Source: Kribbella pittospori (lineage in GTDB: Bacteria > Actinomycetota > Actinomycetes > Propionibacteriales > Kribbellaceae). From it: DNA of 64,000 bases. The position numbers and the translations under genes are program-made. Below are positions 6,953 to 15,335 of this stretch, piece after piece. The notes beneath the pieces are model-generated. The model did not search any database. It saw only the letters and a program-made list of their open reading frames with translations, and was not told the DNA's origin. The stretch covers positions 372,001 through 436,000 of the forward strand of contig NZ_SJKB01000006.1 in assembly GCF_004331465.1 (NCBI RefSeq), read 5' to 3'. Within the stretch, counting starts at the first letter, position 1. Every line of letters starts with the position of its first letter.

Positions 6953-8470
6953 TCAGCCGATGCCGGAGGTTGGGGTTTCGGAGGTCAGCCAGGTGGTGAG
7001 GAGGCGGGCGCCGGCGCCGGTCGCGCCAATGGAGTACTCGAAGCGGTCGGCCGGGGACTCCGCGATCGACGACAGGTCCAGGTGGGCCCACGGAATGTCG
7101 CCCGCGAACGCCTTCAGGAACAGGGCCGCGGTGATCGACCCCGGGCCCTTCGAGCTGTTGACCGAGTCGGCGATCGGTGTCGAGATGAGCTCCTGGTACT
7201 GCTCGGCCAGCGGCATCCGCCACAGCTCCTCACCCGACACCCGGCCGGCGTCGGCGAGGTTGTCCGCGAGCGCATCGTCGGTCGAGAACAGGCCGCCGTA
7301 CAGCATCGAGCCGAGCGACACCTTGATCGCGCCGGTCAGCGTGGCGATGTCGACGATCGCGTCCGGCTTCAGTTCCTTGACCGCGTAGGCGAGTCCGTCG
7401 GCCATCACCAGCCGGCCCTCGGCGTCGGTGTTCTTCACCTCGGTGGTGCGGCCGCCGTAGTGCCGGATCACGTCGTCCGGGCGGTACGCCGTACCGGACG
7501 GCATGTTCTCCGCGGAGCAGATCAGGCCGGTGACCCGGACGTTCGCGCCGAGCTCACGCAGTGCCGACATTGTCGCCATCACCGAGCCGCCGCCGGTCAT
7601 GTCCCGCTTCATCGACACCATGCCCTCGCGCGGCTTCAGCGACAGGCCGCCGGTGTCGTAGGTGATGCCCTTGCCGACCAGGACGACGTACGGCGTCTTC
7701 TTGGTCGCGCCGGCCGGCACGTAGTCGAGCCGGATGAACCGCGGCGGACGGGTCGACCCCTTGCCGACCGCGAGGATGCCGCCGAACCCGTCAGCGGCCA
7801 GCTGCTTCTCGTCCCAGACGGTGACCTCGAGACCGGACGACGCGGCCAGCTCGGTCGCGCGGGCGGCCATCCAGGCCGGGTCCTTCTCGTTCGACGGGGT
7901 GATCGCGAACTGCCGCGCCACCCACCCGGTCCGCCCGAGCACGATGCCGCGGTCGAGCACGGCCTGCCGCTCCGACGCGGACCCGTCGGTCAGCGTCACC
8001 CGGCCGACCACCGGCTTGCCCGTGTCGACCGTCTTCTGGGTGTAGCCGAACGATCCGAGTACGACGCCCTCCGTCACCGCCTGCAGCGTCGCGTCGTCGA
8101 TGCCCTCGGCAACGACCGCGGTGAGCTCGTCCTTGCCGCGGCCGAATCTCGCGATCGCGGCACCGGCGTGTCGCAGGTCCTTGGCGCTGCCGTCACCGGC
8201 GCCGACCAGCAGCACCTCGGTCACCTCGCCGGACAGCAGCGGGTAGCTCGCGGTGGCCCCGGCGGTCGGGCTGAAGCCGGTCGCCTGCTGCACCTCGTAC
8301 AGGCGGTCGAGATCGACGCCGAGCCGCTCGCCCGCCTCCTTGGCGGCCGCGGGCAGACCGTCCTCGCCGACCACGATCACCCAGGTCGGGGCGCCGTGCA
8401 CGGGCAGACCGGGCTGCCAGGACACGGCCGGAAGAGTCGGGAAGGTGAACGTGCTGCTGCGGCGAGCCAC
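6953..8470 (-). CDS. pepA: Leucyl aminopeptidase, M17 family
   Basis: Two-metal cytoplasmic aminopeptidase of 505 residues, releasing N-terminal amino acids from peptides. The M17 signature NTDAEGRL is present inside VKNTDAEGRLVMADGL and supplies metal ligands Asp and Glu; VGKGITYDTGGLSLKP carries the catalytic Lys and metal-binding Asp, and MKRDMTGGGSVMAT the next Asp. The N-terminal 160 residues are the less conserved macro-like domain. I chose the GTG at 8470, which has GAGG eight bases upstream and starts MARRSSTFTF; the frame is open up to 8524 through an unlikely TTG. Length is normal for actinobacterial PepA. Confidence 0.95.
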   Translation of the reverse strand: MARRSSTFTFPTLPAVSWQPGLPVHGAPTWVIVVGEDGLPAAAKEAGERLGVDLDRLYEVQQATGFSPTAGATASYPLLSGEVTEVLLVGAGDGSAKDLRHAGAAIARFGRGKDELTAVVAEGIDDATLQAVTEGVVLGSFGYTQKTVDTGKPVVGRVTLTDGSASERQAVLDRGIVLGRTGWVARQFAITPSNEKDPAWMAARATELAASSGLEVTVWDEKQLAADGFGGILAVGKGSTRPPRFIRLDYVPAGATKKTPYVVLVGKGITYDTGGLSLKPREGMVSMKRDMTGGGSVMATMSALRELGANVRVTGLICSAENMPSGTAYRPDDVIRHYGGRTTEVKNTDAEGRLVMADGLAYAVKELKPDAIVDIATLTGAIKVSLGSMLYGGLFSTDDALADNLADAGRVSGEELWRMPLAEQYQELISTPIADSVNSSKGPGSITAALFLKAFAGDIPWAHLDLSSIAESPADRFEYSIGATGAGARLLTTWLTSETPTSGIG

Positions 8471-8530
8471 TAGGAGGACCTCACTGGTTTGATCAAATGT
8501 GGGGACTGCATTGTCCGGGGCCAACCGTAA

Positions 8531-8570
8531 CGACCCCGGCCGGTGCCCGAAAAGGCACCCACCGGGGTCG
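8531..8570. terminator. Strong hairpin between pepA and the DUF3117 gene
   Basis: CGACCCCGG (8531-8539) pairs with CCGGGGTCG (8562-8570), and inside it GGTGCC pairs with GGCACC around a CGAAAA loop. It lies 41 bp past the DUF3117 stop on the minus strand, ahead of pepA, so it probably separates their transcripts. Confidence 0.6.
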
Positions 8571-8611
8571 ATGAATTGGCAGAGGTGCGGAAGGCACCTC
8601 GAGGGATCCGC

Positions 8612-8779
8612 TCAGCCGACGACGGCCTTGAGCGCGTTGCCGAGTTCGGTCGCTTCGTCGGCGTTCAGCTCGACGACCAGCCGGCCGCCGCCCTCGAGCG
8701 GAACCCGCATCACGATCCCGCGGCCCTCCTTGGTGACCTCGAGCGGACCATCGCCCGTCCGCGGCTTCATCGCCGCCAT
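8612..8779 (-). CDS. DUF3117 domain-containing small protein
   Basis: A 55-residue protein found across actinobacteria, function unknown. The sequence MAAMKPRTGDGPLEVTKEGR and the following GGGRLVVELNADEATELG match the family over its whole length, so this short gene is complete. Start ATG at 8779. It is divergent from paaX, with 165 bp between the starts, and is followed by a strong hairpin. Confidence 0.9.
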   Translation of the reverse strand: MAAMKPRTGDGPLEVTKEGRGIVMRVPLEGGGRLVVELNADEATELGNALKAVVG

Positions 8780-8869
8780 GCGCGCACCCCTTCCCAGTGT
8801 CGGTGTTGAGCGACGACACCGCGCGGGGAACCGTCGCCGGCGCCGTTGCGGTGATGCGCCGTCGGCGCG

Positions 8870-8888
8870 TATCGCAGTATGTATCGCA
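8870..8888. promoter_or_regulatory. Direct repeat TATCGCA in the DUF3117 / paaX divergent region
   Basis: TATCGCA occurs at 8870-8876 and 8882-8888, 12 bp apart, with AT-rich ACCATTATCC following. This is the only AT-rich stretch of the intergenic region, so a promoter or regulator site is plausible. It is not a recognised PaaX operator. Confidence 0.3.
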
Positions 8889-8944
8889 ACCATTATCCCC
8901 GATCACAGGCCAGAGCCGTGCACCATACGGCAGACTCAAGTCTT

Positions 8945-9760
8945 GTGCACGCCCGTTCAGCCCTTTTCGACCTGTACGGCGACCATCTGCGCGCCCGCGG
9001 CGCGCGAGCCCCGGTCGCCGCGCTGGTCCGGCTGCTCGCGCCGCTCGGGGTCCATCCGCCGGCGGTACGCACCGCCGTGTCCCGGATGGTCCGGCAGGGC
9101 TGGCTGGAGCCGGTCCGGATCGACGGACAACCTGGCTACGCACTGACCTCCCGGGCGCGTCGCCGCCTCGACGACGCCGCCGCCCGGATCTACCGGACCA
9201 GCCCGGACGGCACCGGTCCGGCCGGTACGAACGGCTCCTCCGGCTGGGATCAGCACTGGCATCTCGGCATCCTCCGCGAGGTCCCGAACGCACGCCGCCG
9301 CGACCAGCTCGCGAGCCAACTCGCCTTCCTGGGTTGGGCTCCGCTGTCCGACGGCGCCTGGGTCGGGCTGCGCAACGACGCCGAGGTGGACCAGATCCTC
9401 GGTGTGGAAGGGATCGCCGCGGATCGGTTCCGCGCCCCCGTCGACGCCGGTGCCGTCGAGTTCGCCCGCCGGGTCTGGAAACTCGACGAGCTCGGCGCGT
9501 CGTACGACGCCTGGCTGATCGAGGCCAAGGTCCTGGTGGACAGTGCCGGCGACGACACCACCGACGAGCAGGCGTTCGCCGTACGGTCGGAACTGGTGCA
9601 CGAATGGCGCAAGTTCCTGTTCCTCGACCCGGGGCTGCCGAGCGAGCTGTTGCCCGACGACTGGGCCGGAACGCGCGCCGCAGCATACTTCGATTTCCAC
9701 GCCGAACGACTGAGCCCCGCGGCCGGGCGTTTCGTCGACGACTGCCTGACACTGCACTGA
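8945..9760 (+). CDS. PaaX-family transcriptional regulator
   Basis: Regulator of 271 residues. The N-terminal PaaX winged helix is visible (ARSALFDLYGDHLRARG, then VRTAVSRMVRQGWLEPVRIDGQPGYALT, the last part being the DNA-reading helix and wing). The central and C-terminal PaaX domains follow (WDQHWHLGILREV, LAFLGWAPLSDGAWVG, then LVHEWRKFLFLDPGLPSELL). In E. coli PaaX responds to phenylacetyl-CoA; actinobacterial members control varied acyl-CoA or aromatic pathways. The GTG at 8945 gives the conventional VHARSALFDLYG start; an ATG at 8879 is possible. Enoyl-CoA hydratase follows 33 bp downstream, probably the same unit and a likely target. Confidence 0.88.
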   Translation: MHARSALFDLYGDHLRARGARAPVAALVRLLAPLGVHPPAVRTAVSRMVRQGWLEPVRIDGQPGYALTSRARRRLDDAAARIYRTSPDGTGPAGTNGSSGWDQHWHLGILREVPNARRRDQLASQLAFLGWAPLSDGAWVGLRNDAEVDQILGVEGIAADRFRAPVDAGAVEFARRVWKLDELGASYDAWLIEAKVLVDSAGDDTTDEQAFAVRSELVHEWRKFLFLDPGLPSELLPDDWAGTRAAAYFDFHAERLSPAAGRFVDDCLTLH

Positions 9761-9793
9761 AATTCCTCACCGATTGTCAAGGAGCTGACCACG

Positions 9794-10585
9794 ATGAGTG
9801 ACTCCGTCACCTACACCGTCACCGACGGCGTAGCCACCATCACCCTGAACCGGCCCGACGCGATGAACTCGCTCGACACGCCGACCAAGGTCCTGCTCCG
9901 CGACACCGTCCAGGCCGCCGCCGAGGACACCGCCGTACGCGTCGTCGTACTCACCGGGACCGGACGAGCGTTCTGCGTCGGCCAGGACCTGAAGGAACAC
10001 ATCGGCCTCCTGGAGGCGAACGACACCGCCGCCCTCTGGAGCACGGTCCCCGACCACTACGCCCCCATCGCCCTCGCCCTCGCCGATATGCCGAAGCCGG
10101 TGATCGCGGCCGTGAACGGCGTCGCGGCCGGGGCCGGCGCGTCGATGGCGTTCGCGTGCGACTTCCGGGTGGTTGCTGACACCGCCGGCTTCAACCTCGC
10201 CTTCACCGGCATCGCGCTGTCCTGCGACACCGGCATCTCGTGGACCCTCCCCCGTCTCATCGGGCACGCGAAGGCTGTGGAACTGCTCTACTTCCCCCGG
10301 ACGATCCCCGCCGCTGAAGCCCTCGACCTCGGGTTGGCCACATCGGTCGTGCCCGCCGCCGACCTCTCGTCCGTGACTGCCGAGCTGGCCACCAAGCTCG
10401 CTCATGGCCCGACGGTCGCGTACGGCGCCGTGCGGCAGTCGCTCGGGTATTCGGCGACGCACACGCTGGCCGAGTCCTTGGTGTACGAAGCGGGCAAAAT
10501 GCAACAGACCGGCGACACCGAAGACCACCACAACGCGGTCGCCTCCTTCGTCGCCAAAGAAAAACCCACCTTCAACGGCCGCTGA
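9794..10585 (+). CDS. Enoyl-CoA hydratase/isomerase family protein (PaaG-like)
   Basis: Crotonase-fold enzyme of 263 residues acting on acyl-CoA thioesters. Seen: GVATITLNRPDAMNSLD at the start, the oxyanion segment GRAFCVGQDLKEH, and the second oxyanion loop VNGVAAGAGASMAFACDFRV. The position after the second loop (FTGIALSCDTGISWTLPRLIG) has Asp where isomerases of the PaaG type carry their acid/base residue, so epoxyphenylacetyl-CoA isomerase or another CoA isomerase is possible. Its place directly after a PaaX regulator supports an aromatic or acyl-CoA degradation role. The rest of a paa pathway is not in the window. A repeat-filled, gene-free region follows. Confidence 0.85.
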   Translation: MSDSVTYTVTDGVATITLNRPDAMNSLDTPTKVLLRDTVQAAAEDTAVRVVVLTGTGRAFCVGQDLKEHIGLLEANDTAALWSTVPDHYAPIALALADMPKPVIAAVNGVAAGAGASMAFACDFRVVADTAGFNLAFTGIALSCDTGISWTLPRLIGHAKAVELLYFPRTIPAAEALDLGLATSVVPAADLSSVTAELATKLAHGPTVAYGAVRQSLGYSATHTLAESLVYEAGKMQQTGDTEDHHNAVASFVAKEKPTFNGR

Positions 10586-11450
10586 GGTTGGTTCTGCCCC
10601 ACGCGACCGCTACGCGCGCTCCTACCGTCGCGTGCTCGCAGCCGCTCCCACCCGCCCCTTCCTTGCCTGCGCCGGGACTCCTTCGTCGCCCGGCTTACTG
10701 ACTGCATCGGCGTACTGCTGCACCAGCGCATCACCCGAAACAACTCGAGTGAGGGGGTTGGACTGCAGATCGGACACAGCCTTCGGCGGCGACTGTTTCT
10801 GGCCGCCTCCGGCGGGTCGCCAACTGCTGACACGGGAGCTGCATTCGGCGAGACGCACGATTTGTTGGTCGACCCAACGCGACCGCTACGCGCGCTCCTG
10901 TCGTCGCGTGCTCGCACCGCTCCCACTTCTTGCTTCGGCACCGGCACTATGCCCATCACGCCGGCACGGACCACCACCATCCACGGTGTGCCGAGAATCC
11001 ACGTGCTGGCGACACCACAGTGCAGTCACAAGCCGGGCGACGAAGGAGTCCCGGCGCAAGCAAGGAACGGGCGGGTGGGAGCACGCGACGACAGGAGCGC
11101 GCGTAGCTGTCGCGTGGGGAACTCCCCCATCCACAGTCGTCACAGGTGAACCACCGACTCGACAATGGCAGTGCAGTCAAGAAGCCGGGCGACGAAAGGA
11201 GCTCGGCGCGAGCAAGAATTGGGGCGGGTGGGAGCGGCCGCGAGCACGCGACGACAGGAGCGCGTGTAGCTGTCGCGTGGGGGACTCCCGATCCACAGTT
11301 GCTCCGGGGTGAACCACCCGCTCGACATCACCTCACGCAGTCAGTAAGCCGGGCGACGCAGGAGCTCGGCGCGAGCGAGGAACGGGTGGGTGGGAGCGGT
11401 TGCGGGTGCGCGATGGAGGGAGTGTGCGTGGGGCTGAAAAGTTTGGTGGG
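10586..11450. repeat. Gene-free region with five copies of a dispersed hairpin repeat
   Basis: Core unit: the hairpin CACGCGAC ... GTCGCGTG linked to a segment reading GCAGTCA-AAGCCGGGCGACGAAGGAG. Plus-oriented copies have their CAGTCA at 11023, 11174 and 11338 (spacing 151 and 164), with clear hairpins at 11082-11116 and 11245-11279 and a degenerate third. Two inverted copies lie at about 10600-10707 and 10870-10935. A different element near 10776-10830 (ACACAGCCTTCGGCGGCGAC, then GGCCGCCTCCGGCGG) resembles the repeats at 27.3-28.9 kb. No open frame here has recognisable protein character. Confidence 0.75.
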
Positions 11451-11717
11451 CTCCCCGGCCGCGTTCCGGCCGGGCGAGTCACGGCCGGACAACCACCTGA
11501 CAGTCGGGGAGCCCGGAATCACCTCATCACGTTCGGTGCCCGGAGCACAACTCGTTCAGCCGTTTGTGTTCCAAATTGGCCCAGATCCCTTCCACCACAG
11601 GCGTTTCCGGCCAATCGTGCCATTGCACGCGCCAGCTGCATGCCGCAAAGTACCCATGCAGCTGCACGTGCATCGGGCGTGCGCGCGCCAGTCAGAACCC
11701 ACCACAATCCAACCAGT

Positions 11718-12126
11718 CAACGCCCATGCAAACCGCCACACCCCTGCCTCGTTCAGCGTCCACGCAAGCTGCAGCGTCCGTCTGCTCCAGCATCCACACA
11801 AACTCCGAGTCCTGCTCGGTTCAGCGGCCACACAAGTTGCTACGTCCGTTGGGTTCGGCGCGCACAGAAGCAGTTGTGTCCGCCTGGTTCTGGGCCACAC
11901 AAGCCGGAGCGTCCGCCTCCTTCAGCGCCCACACAAGTTGCTACGTCCGTTGGGTTCGGCGTACGCAGGAGCTGCTGCGTCTGCTTGGTTCAGCGGCCAC
12001 ACAGGCTGCAGAAGGCCTGCTGGATTCAACGCCCACGAGCTACGACGTCCTGCCTCGTTCAACGCCCACACAGGCAGCTGCATCTGCCTGGTTGGCGTGC
12101 GCAGCAAACAGTTGCGGTCGATCTGG
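11718..12126 (+). repeat. Tandem array of twelve 33-36-bp units (minisatellite)
   Basis: Unit pattern TTCAGCG-CCACACAAG, then a variable 10-nt middle, ending in a TGG or CTCG block. Boundaries by hand: 11718, 11752, 11786, 11820, 11854, 11888, 11921, 11955, 11989, 12025, 12058, 12092-12126. Units starting at 11820 and 11921 differ at one position only; the others are more diverged. Most units are 34 bp, not a multiple of three, so no frame can encode a repeated peptide and the array is probably non-coding. There are no unique spacers between units, which excludes a CRISPR. Confidence 0.8.
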
Positions 12127-12152
12127 TTTCGGGGTGTTGTGCTAGGGGAGGA

Positions 12153-12713
12153 TCAACGGGCGATGCAGGTTGAGAGGTGGTCGTTGACGATGCCGCTGGC
12201 TTGCATCAGGGCGTATGCGGTGGTCGGGCCAACGAATACGAAGCCCTTTTTCTTCAGGGCTTTTGACATCGCGACGGACTCCGGTGTGGTGGCCGGCACA
12301 TCGCCTAGCGTCTTCGGTGCTTTCCGGTTGGCGGGTTGGAACGACCACAGCAGGTCGGTGAACTCGCCGTCGTCCAGCTCTAGCAACGCACGTGCGTTGG
12401 AGATTGTCGCGTTGATCTTCAGGCGATTCCGGACTATCCCGGGATCGGCCATCAAGCGGTCGTAGTCGTCGGTGCCGTACTTCGCGATCACCTCTGGATC
12501 GAAGTGGGCGAACGCGGCCCGGAAGTTCTCCCGCTTGCGCAGGATCGTGATCCACGACAGGCCGGACTGGAACCCTTCCAGCGTCATCCTCTCGAACAGT
12601 CCGCGGTCGTCGCGGATCTCCTTGCCCCACTCGTTGTCGTGGTACTCGATGTACTCCGGCGCGGAGGTCGCCCACCCGCATCGTGGTTGGCCGTCCGGCC
12701 CGATCACCGTCAT
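12153..12713 (-). CDS. tag: DNA-3-methyladenine glycosylase I
   Basis: Base-excision repair enzyme of 186 residues removing 3-methyladenine from alkylated DNA. The family hallmarks are present: RCGWATSAPEYIEYHDNEWG (conserved zinc-ligand Cys and the YHDxEWG motif), LFERMTLEGFQSGLSWITIL (Gln/Gly/Leu/Ser/Trp pocket), and the C-terminal GFVFVGPTTAYALMQASG followed by NDHLSTCI with the remaining zinc ligands. The ATG at 12713 overlaps the stop of the SRPBCC gene by ATGA, so the two are translationally coupled. Confidence 0.95.
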   Translation of the reverse strand: MTVIGPDGQPRCGWATSAPEYIEYHDNEWGKEIRDDRGLFERMTLEGFQSGLSWITILRKRENFRAAFAHFDPEVIAKYGTDDYDRLMADPGIVRNRLKINATISNARALLELDDGEFTDLLWSFQPANRKAPKTLGDVPATTPESVAMSKALKKKGFVFVGPTTAYALMQASGIVNDHLSTCIAR

Positions 12714-13159
12714 CGCGCGACCTCCCGCACCAACCGCCGCAACGAGATCCGCATCAGCACCTCGAACGCCGGCCGCACCACGGGCCACCCCATCCGACCG
12801 ACCTTCCCCAAGGGCGGTACGACGTCCTCCGCCCAGGTGAACGTGCTGCCGACGCCGGTCGGAACGATCGAGAAGGTCCCGGTGCCGGCGACGACCGTAC
12901 CGAGGTGTTTCACCGTGCACTCGCGCGGCGGATCCCAGTGTGTGATGACCATGTCGTCAGTGAACCCGATGCCACCGACAGAAGTGCGCGCCGCGATCCC
13001 ACCGCCGACACCGACGCCGTCGTGCTCGGTCGCCCAGACGCGGGTAAGCAGCATCCATCGCGACTGCCGCTCCCAGTCGATCGCAGCATCCCAGGCTGCC
13101 TGCGGACTCAACGACAGATAGACCGACGCTTCCGCGTGACAGTTCCCGTCGGGGTTCAT
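12710..13159 (-). CDS. SRPBCC-family (polyketide cyclase/START-like) protein
   Basis: Protein of 149 residues with the helix-grip SRPBCC pattern: EASVYLSLSPQAAWDAAIDW at the start, a central WDPPRECTVKHLGTVVAG, and the C-terminal long helix region RPAFEVLMRISLRRLVREV. Such proteins bind hydrophobic ligands; no ligand can be assigned. It overlaps the DivIVA-like gene upstream (ATGA at 13159) and tag downstream (ATGA at 12710), so the three are one operon. Confidence 0.85.
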   Translation of the reverse strand: MNPDGNCHAEASVYLSLSPQAAWDAAIDWERQSRWMLLTRVWATEHDGVGVGGGIAARTSVGGIGFTDDMVITHWDPPRECTVKHLGTVVAGTGTFSIVPTGVGSTFTWAEDVVPPLGKVGRMGWPVVRPAFEVLMRISLRRLVREVAR

Positions 13160-14367
13160 CAGCTCGGCCGCTGGTAAGCACCCTGCTCAGGCGGAGCCGG
13201 CTCCTCGTGCTGAGGCGCTGGGTCAGGCAGCACCCAGTGTGGCGTCGGCGCGGGCTGCGGTCCGGCTGCCGACCCCGACCGCTGTTGGCCCGGTTGTGAG
13301 CTGTCAGCCGCGGGCGGCTGCTCGGGAGCGGGCCGCTGGTACCACGGCTCCCCGTCCGGCTCGTACGACGCAGACTCGGGCTGCTGCGGAGCCGGCGGCG
13401 GATCCGACTGCCGGGGCGGTGTCGACTGCTGAGGAGCAGGCTGACGCTCGGCCGGAGTACGCCGGGGTGGTCCTGGCTGGGACTGGGCTTCCAGGAGGGC
13501 GCGGGCCTCGGCCTGGAGACGCTCGTACTCATCCGCCGCAGCCGCGTGGGAAGCGGCGGACCGTTCAGCAGCCGTCTGCTCCGTCACGACAGGGTGCTCG
13601 GCAGTCACAGGGTCATCGTCAGCGACAGGCTGCTGCAGAGTCAGGCGGGGCGGGGCAGCAGCAGCTGCCGGCGACACGTCCTGTGCCGCCGCAGGCTGCA
13701 CCCCAGCGGAAGGCTGCACTCCAGCGCCAGGACCAGCGGAGGGATCCACCCCAGCGCCAGCACCAGCACCAGCACCAGCGGAGGGCTGCACACCGCCCGC
13801 GGCCTGAGCGCCGCCGGCCATAGGCGACGCGGGCCCGGGCTGCTGGCCTCCCGCGGTCGCCTGCTCCGGCAACACGCCCGGCACTCCGGGCTGCCCGGGC
13901 GACGCCGCAGCCTGCTCGGATGTCACGACAGGCTGCTCAGCCGTCACCGCGGGCTGCTCCGAGGTGTCCGACTCCGGGAAATCGCCCCCGACCATGATCG
14001 GCTTCTGCGTCCCGGTGTCGTCGAAGTCAGTCGCGCTGTACCGGGACCGGGACGTGAATCCCGCCCCTTCCGGTGCCTCCACGATCGGCGCGACCGCACG
14101 CTCGAGGTCGGCGATCCGGCGGTCGCGCTCGGCGACCTCCTTCGCGACGCGCTCGAGCAGCGTGTCCACCTCGTCCATCCGGTAGCCGCGCAGTCCGACC
14201 GCGAACCGGGCCGACTCGATATCCGCCGAGTTCAGCGCCTGCCGCGCCGGCACGGTCATGTCGGGCCGGTCGTCGTACGCCGTACTCATGGCACCCCAAC
14301 GACCCGACGCCACCACTGCGACAGCCCCGATCAACAGCACCACAATCAGCCCGAAGAACCACATCAC
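13159..14367 (-). CDS. Membrane-anchored DivIVA-domain protein with long Pro/Gln/Ala-rich tail
   Basis: Protein of 402 residues. One N-terminal transmembrane helix (FFGLIVVLLIGAVAVVASG), then a DivIVA-like segment at about residues 40-90 (ALNSADIESARFAVGLRGYR, MDEVDTLLERVAKEVAERDR: a short region ending in a coiled coil). Residues about 130-402 are low complexity, with repeated SEQPAVTAEQPVVTSEQ and PSAGAGAGAGAGVDPSAGPG motifs and a proline/glutamine-rich end. DivIVA-type proteins recognise curved membrane at poles or septa; here the domain is membrane-tethered rather than free. Coupled to the SRPBCC and tag genes. The pairing with a DNA repair enzyme has no obvious functional reason. Confidence 0.8.
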   Translation of the reverse strand: MMWFFGLIVVLLIGAVAVVASGRWGAMSTAYDDRPDMTVPARQALNSADIESARFAVGLRGYRMDEVDTLLERVAKEVAERDRRIADLERAVAPIVEAPEGAGFTSRSRYSATDFDDTGTQKPIMVGGDFPESDTSEQPAVTAEQPVVTSEQAAASPGQPGVPGVLPEQATAGGQQPGPASPMAGGAQAAGGVQPSAGAGAGAGAGVDPSAGPGAGVQPSAGVQPAAAQDVSPAAAAAPPRLTLQQPVADDDPVTAEHPVVTEQTAAERSAASHAAAADEYERLQAEARALLEAQSQPGPPRRTPAERQPAPQQSTPPRQSDPPPAPQQPESASYEPDGEPWYQRPAPEQPPAADSSQPGQQRSGSAAGPQPAPTPHWVLPDPAPQHEEPAPPEQGAYQRPS

Positions 14368-14440
14368 GGGTCCGATCGTGCCATGCCGATCCAGTCACCC
14401 GCACAATCGGCCACGTTTCGTCCGCGGCTCACGGGCCGGT

Positions 14441-15310
14441 TCAGCTCCCGTCCGAGCCGAGCCGGTGCGCTTCGCGACGCTCGCGGGCCTCCGGATTGTC
14501 CGCCTCAGCCACGTCCCGCGCAGCGGCGGCCGCGGCCTCCTCAGCGGCGGCGTCGGCCCCCTCACCGGCCTTGATGATGTAGCTGATCGCCTCGTCCACG
14601 TCGTCGGTGATGGTGAACATCTCCAGGTCGGCCGCGGAGATCTTCCCGTCCTCGAGCATCGTCTCCCGCAGCCAGTCCGCCAGCCCACCCCAGTACGACG
14701 TACCGAACAACACGACCGGGAACGACGTGACCTTCCGGGTCTGGGCCAGCGTGAGCGCCTCGAACAGCTCGTCGAGCGTGCCGAACCCGCCCGGCATCAC
14801 CACGAACCCCTGCGCGTACTTCACGAACATGGTCTTGCGGGTGAAGAAGTAGCGGAAGTTCATCCCGATGTCGACCCACTCGTTCAGGCCGTTCTCGAAG
14901 GGCAGCTCGATACCGAGCCCGACCGACACGCCGCCGGCCTCGGAGGCACCCTTGTTCGCCGCCTCCATCACGCCCGGTCCACCGCCGGTGATCACCGCGT
15001 AACCGGCGCCGACCAACTTCCGCCCGAACTCCTCGGCGGCGGCGTACATCGGGTCGTGCGGCTTGGTCCGAGCGGAGCCGAACACGCTGATCGCGGCGCC
15101 GAGCTCGGCGAGCATGCCGAAGCCCTCGATGAACTCCGACTGGATCCGCAGCACCCGCCACGGGTCGGTGTGCACCCAGTCGGTCGGGCCGCGGCTGTCC
15201 AGCAGGCGCTGCTCCGAGGTCGATTGCTGCACCTGGTTGCGGCGCATCACCACCGGCCCGCGCTGCTGGTGGCCGAGCGGGCGGTCGGGGTGGATCGAGG
15301 GTTCTGCCAT
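14441..15310 (-). CDS. TIGR00730 Rossmann-fold protein (LOG family nucleotide 5'-monophosphate nucleosidase)
   Basis: Protein of 289 residues. The LOG family signatures are present: VFGSARTKPHDPMYAAAEEF, GGGPGVMEAANKGASEAGG (phosphate loop) and PGGFGTLDELFEALT (the PGGxGTxxE catalytic motif). Related proteins cleave cytokinin riboside or purine nucleoside monophosphates to base and ribose 5-phosphate. The first 50 residues and the last 40 (Ala/Glu-rich, charged) extend beyond the core and look disordered. It lies 25 bp downstream of dapE and probably shares its transcript. Confidence 0.9.
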   Translation of the reverse strand: MAEPSIHPDRPLGHQQRGPVVMRRNQVQQSTSEQRLLDSRGPTDWVHTDPWRVLRIQSEFIEGFGMLAELGAAISVFGSARTKPHDPMYAAAEEFGRKLVGAGYAVITGGGPGVMEAANKGASEAGGVSVGLGIELPFENGLNEWVDIGMNFRYFFTRKTMFVKYAQGFVVMPGGFGTLDELFEALTLAQTRKVTSFPVVLFGTSYWGGLADWLRETMLEDGKISAADLEMFTITDDVDEAISYIIKAGEGADAAAEEAAAAAARDVAEADNPEARERREAHRLGSDGS

Positions 15311-15335
15311 ACCCCCAGGTTAGGTCGTCAGGTAT

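Noticed and set aside
11718..12126. Possible CRISPR array (about 34-bp repeats)
   Set aside because: Units are contiguous with no unique spacers, they differ from each other, and no cas genes are near.
11146..12465. Long plus-strand open frame across the repeat region and into tag
   Set aside because: It runs through non-coding repeats whose period is not a multiple of three and antisense to tag; the translation has no family character.
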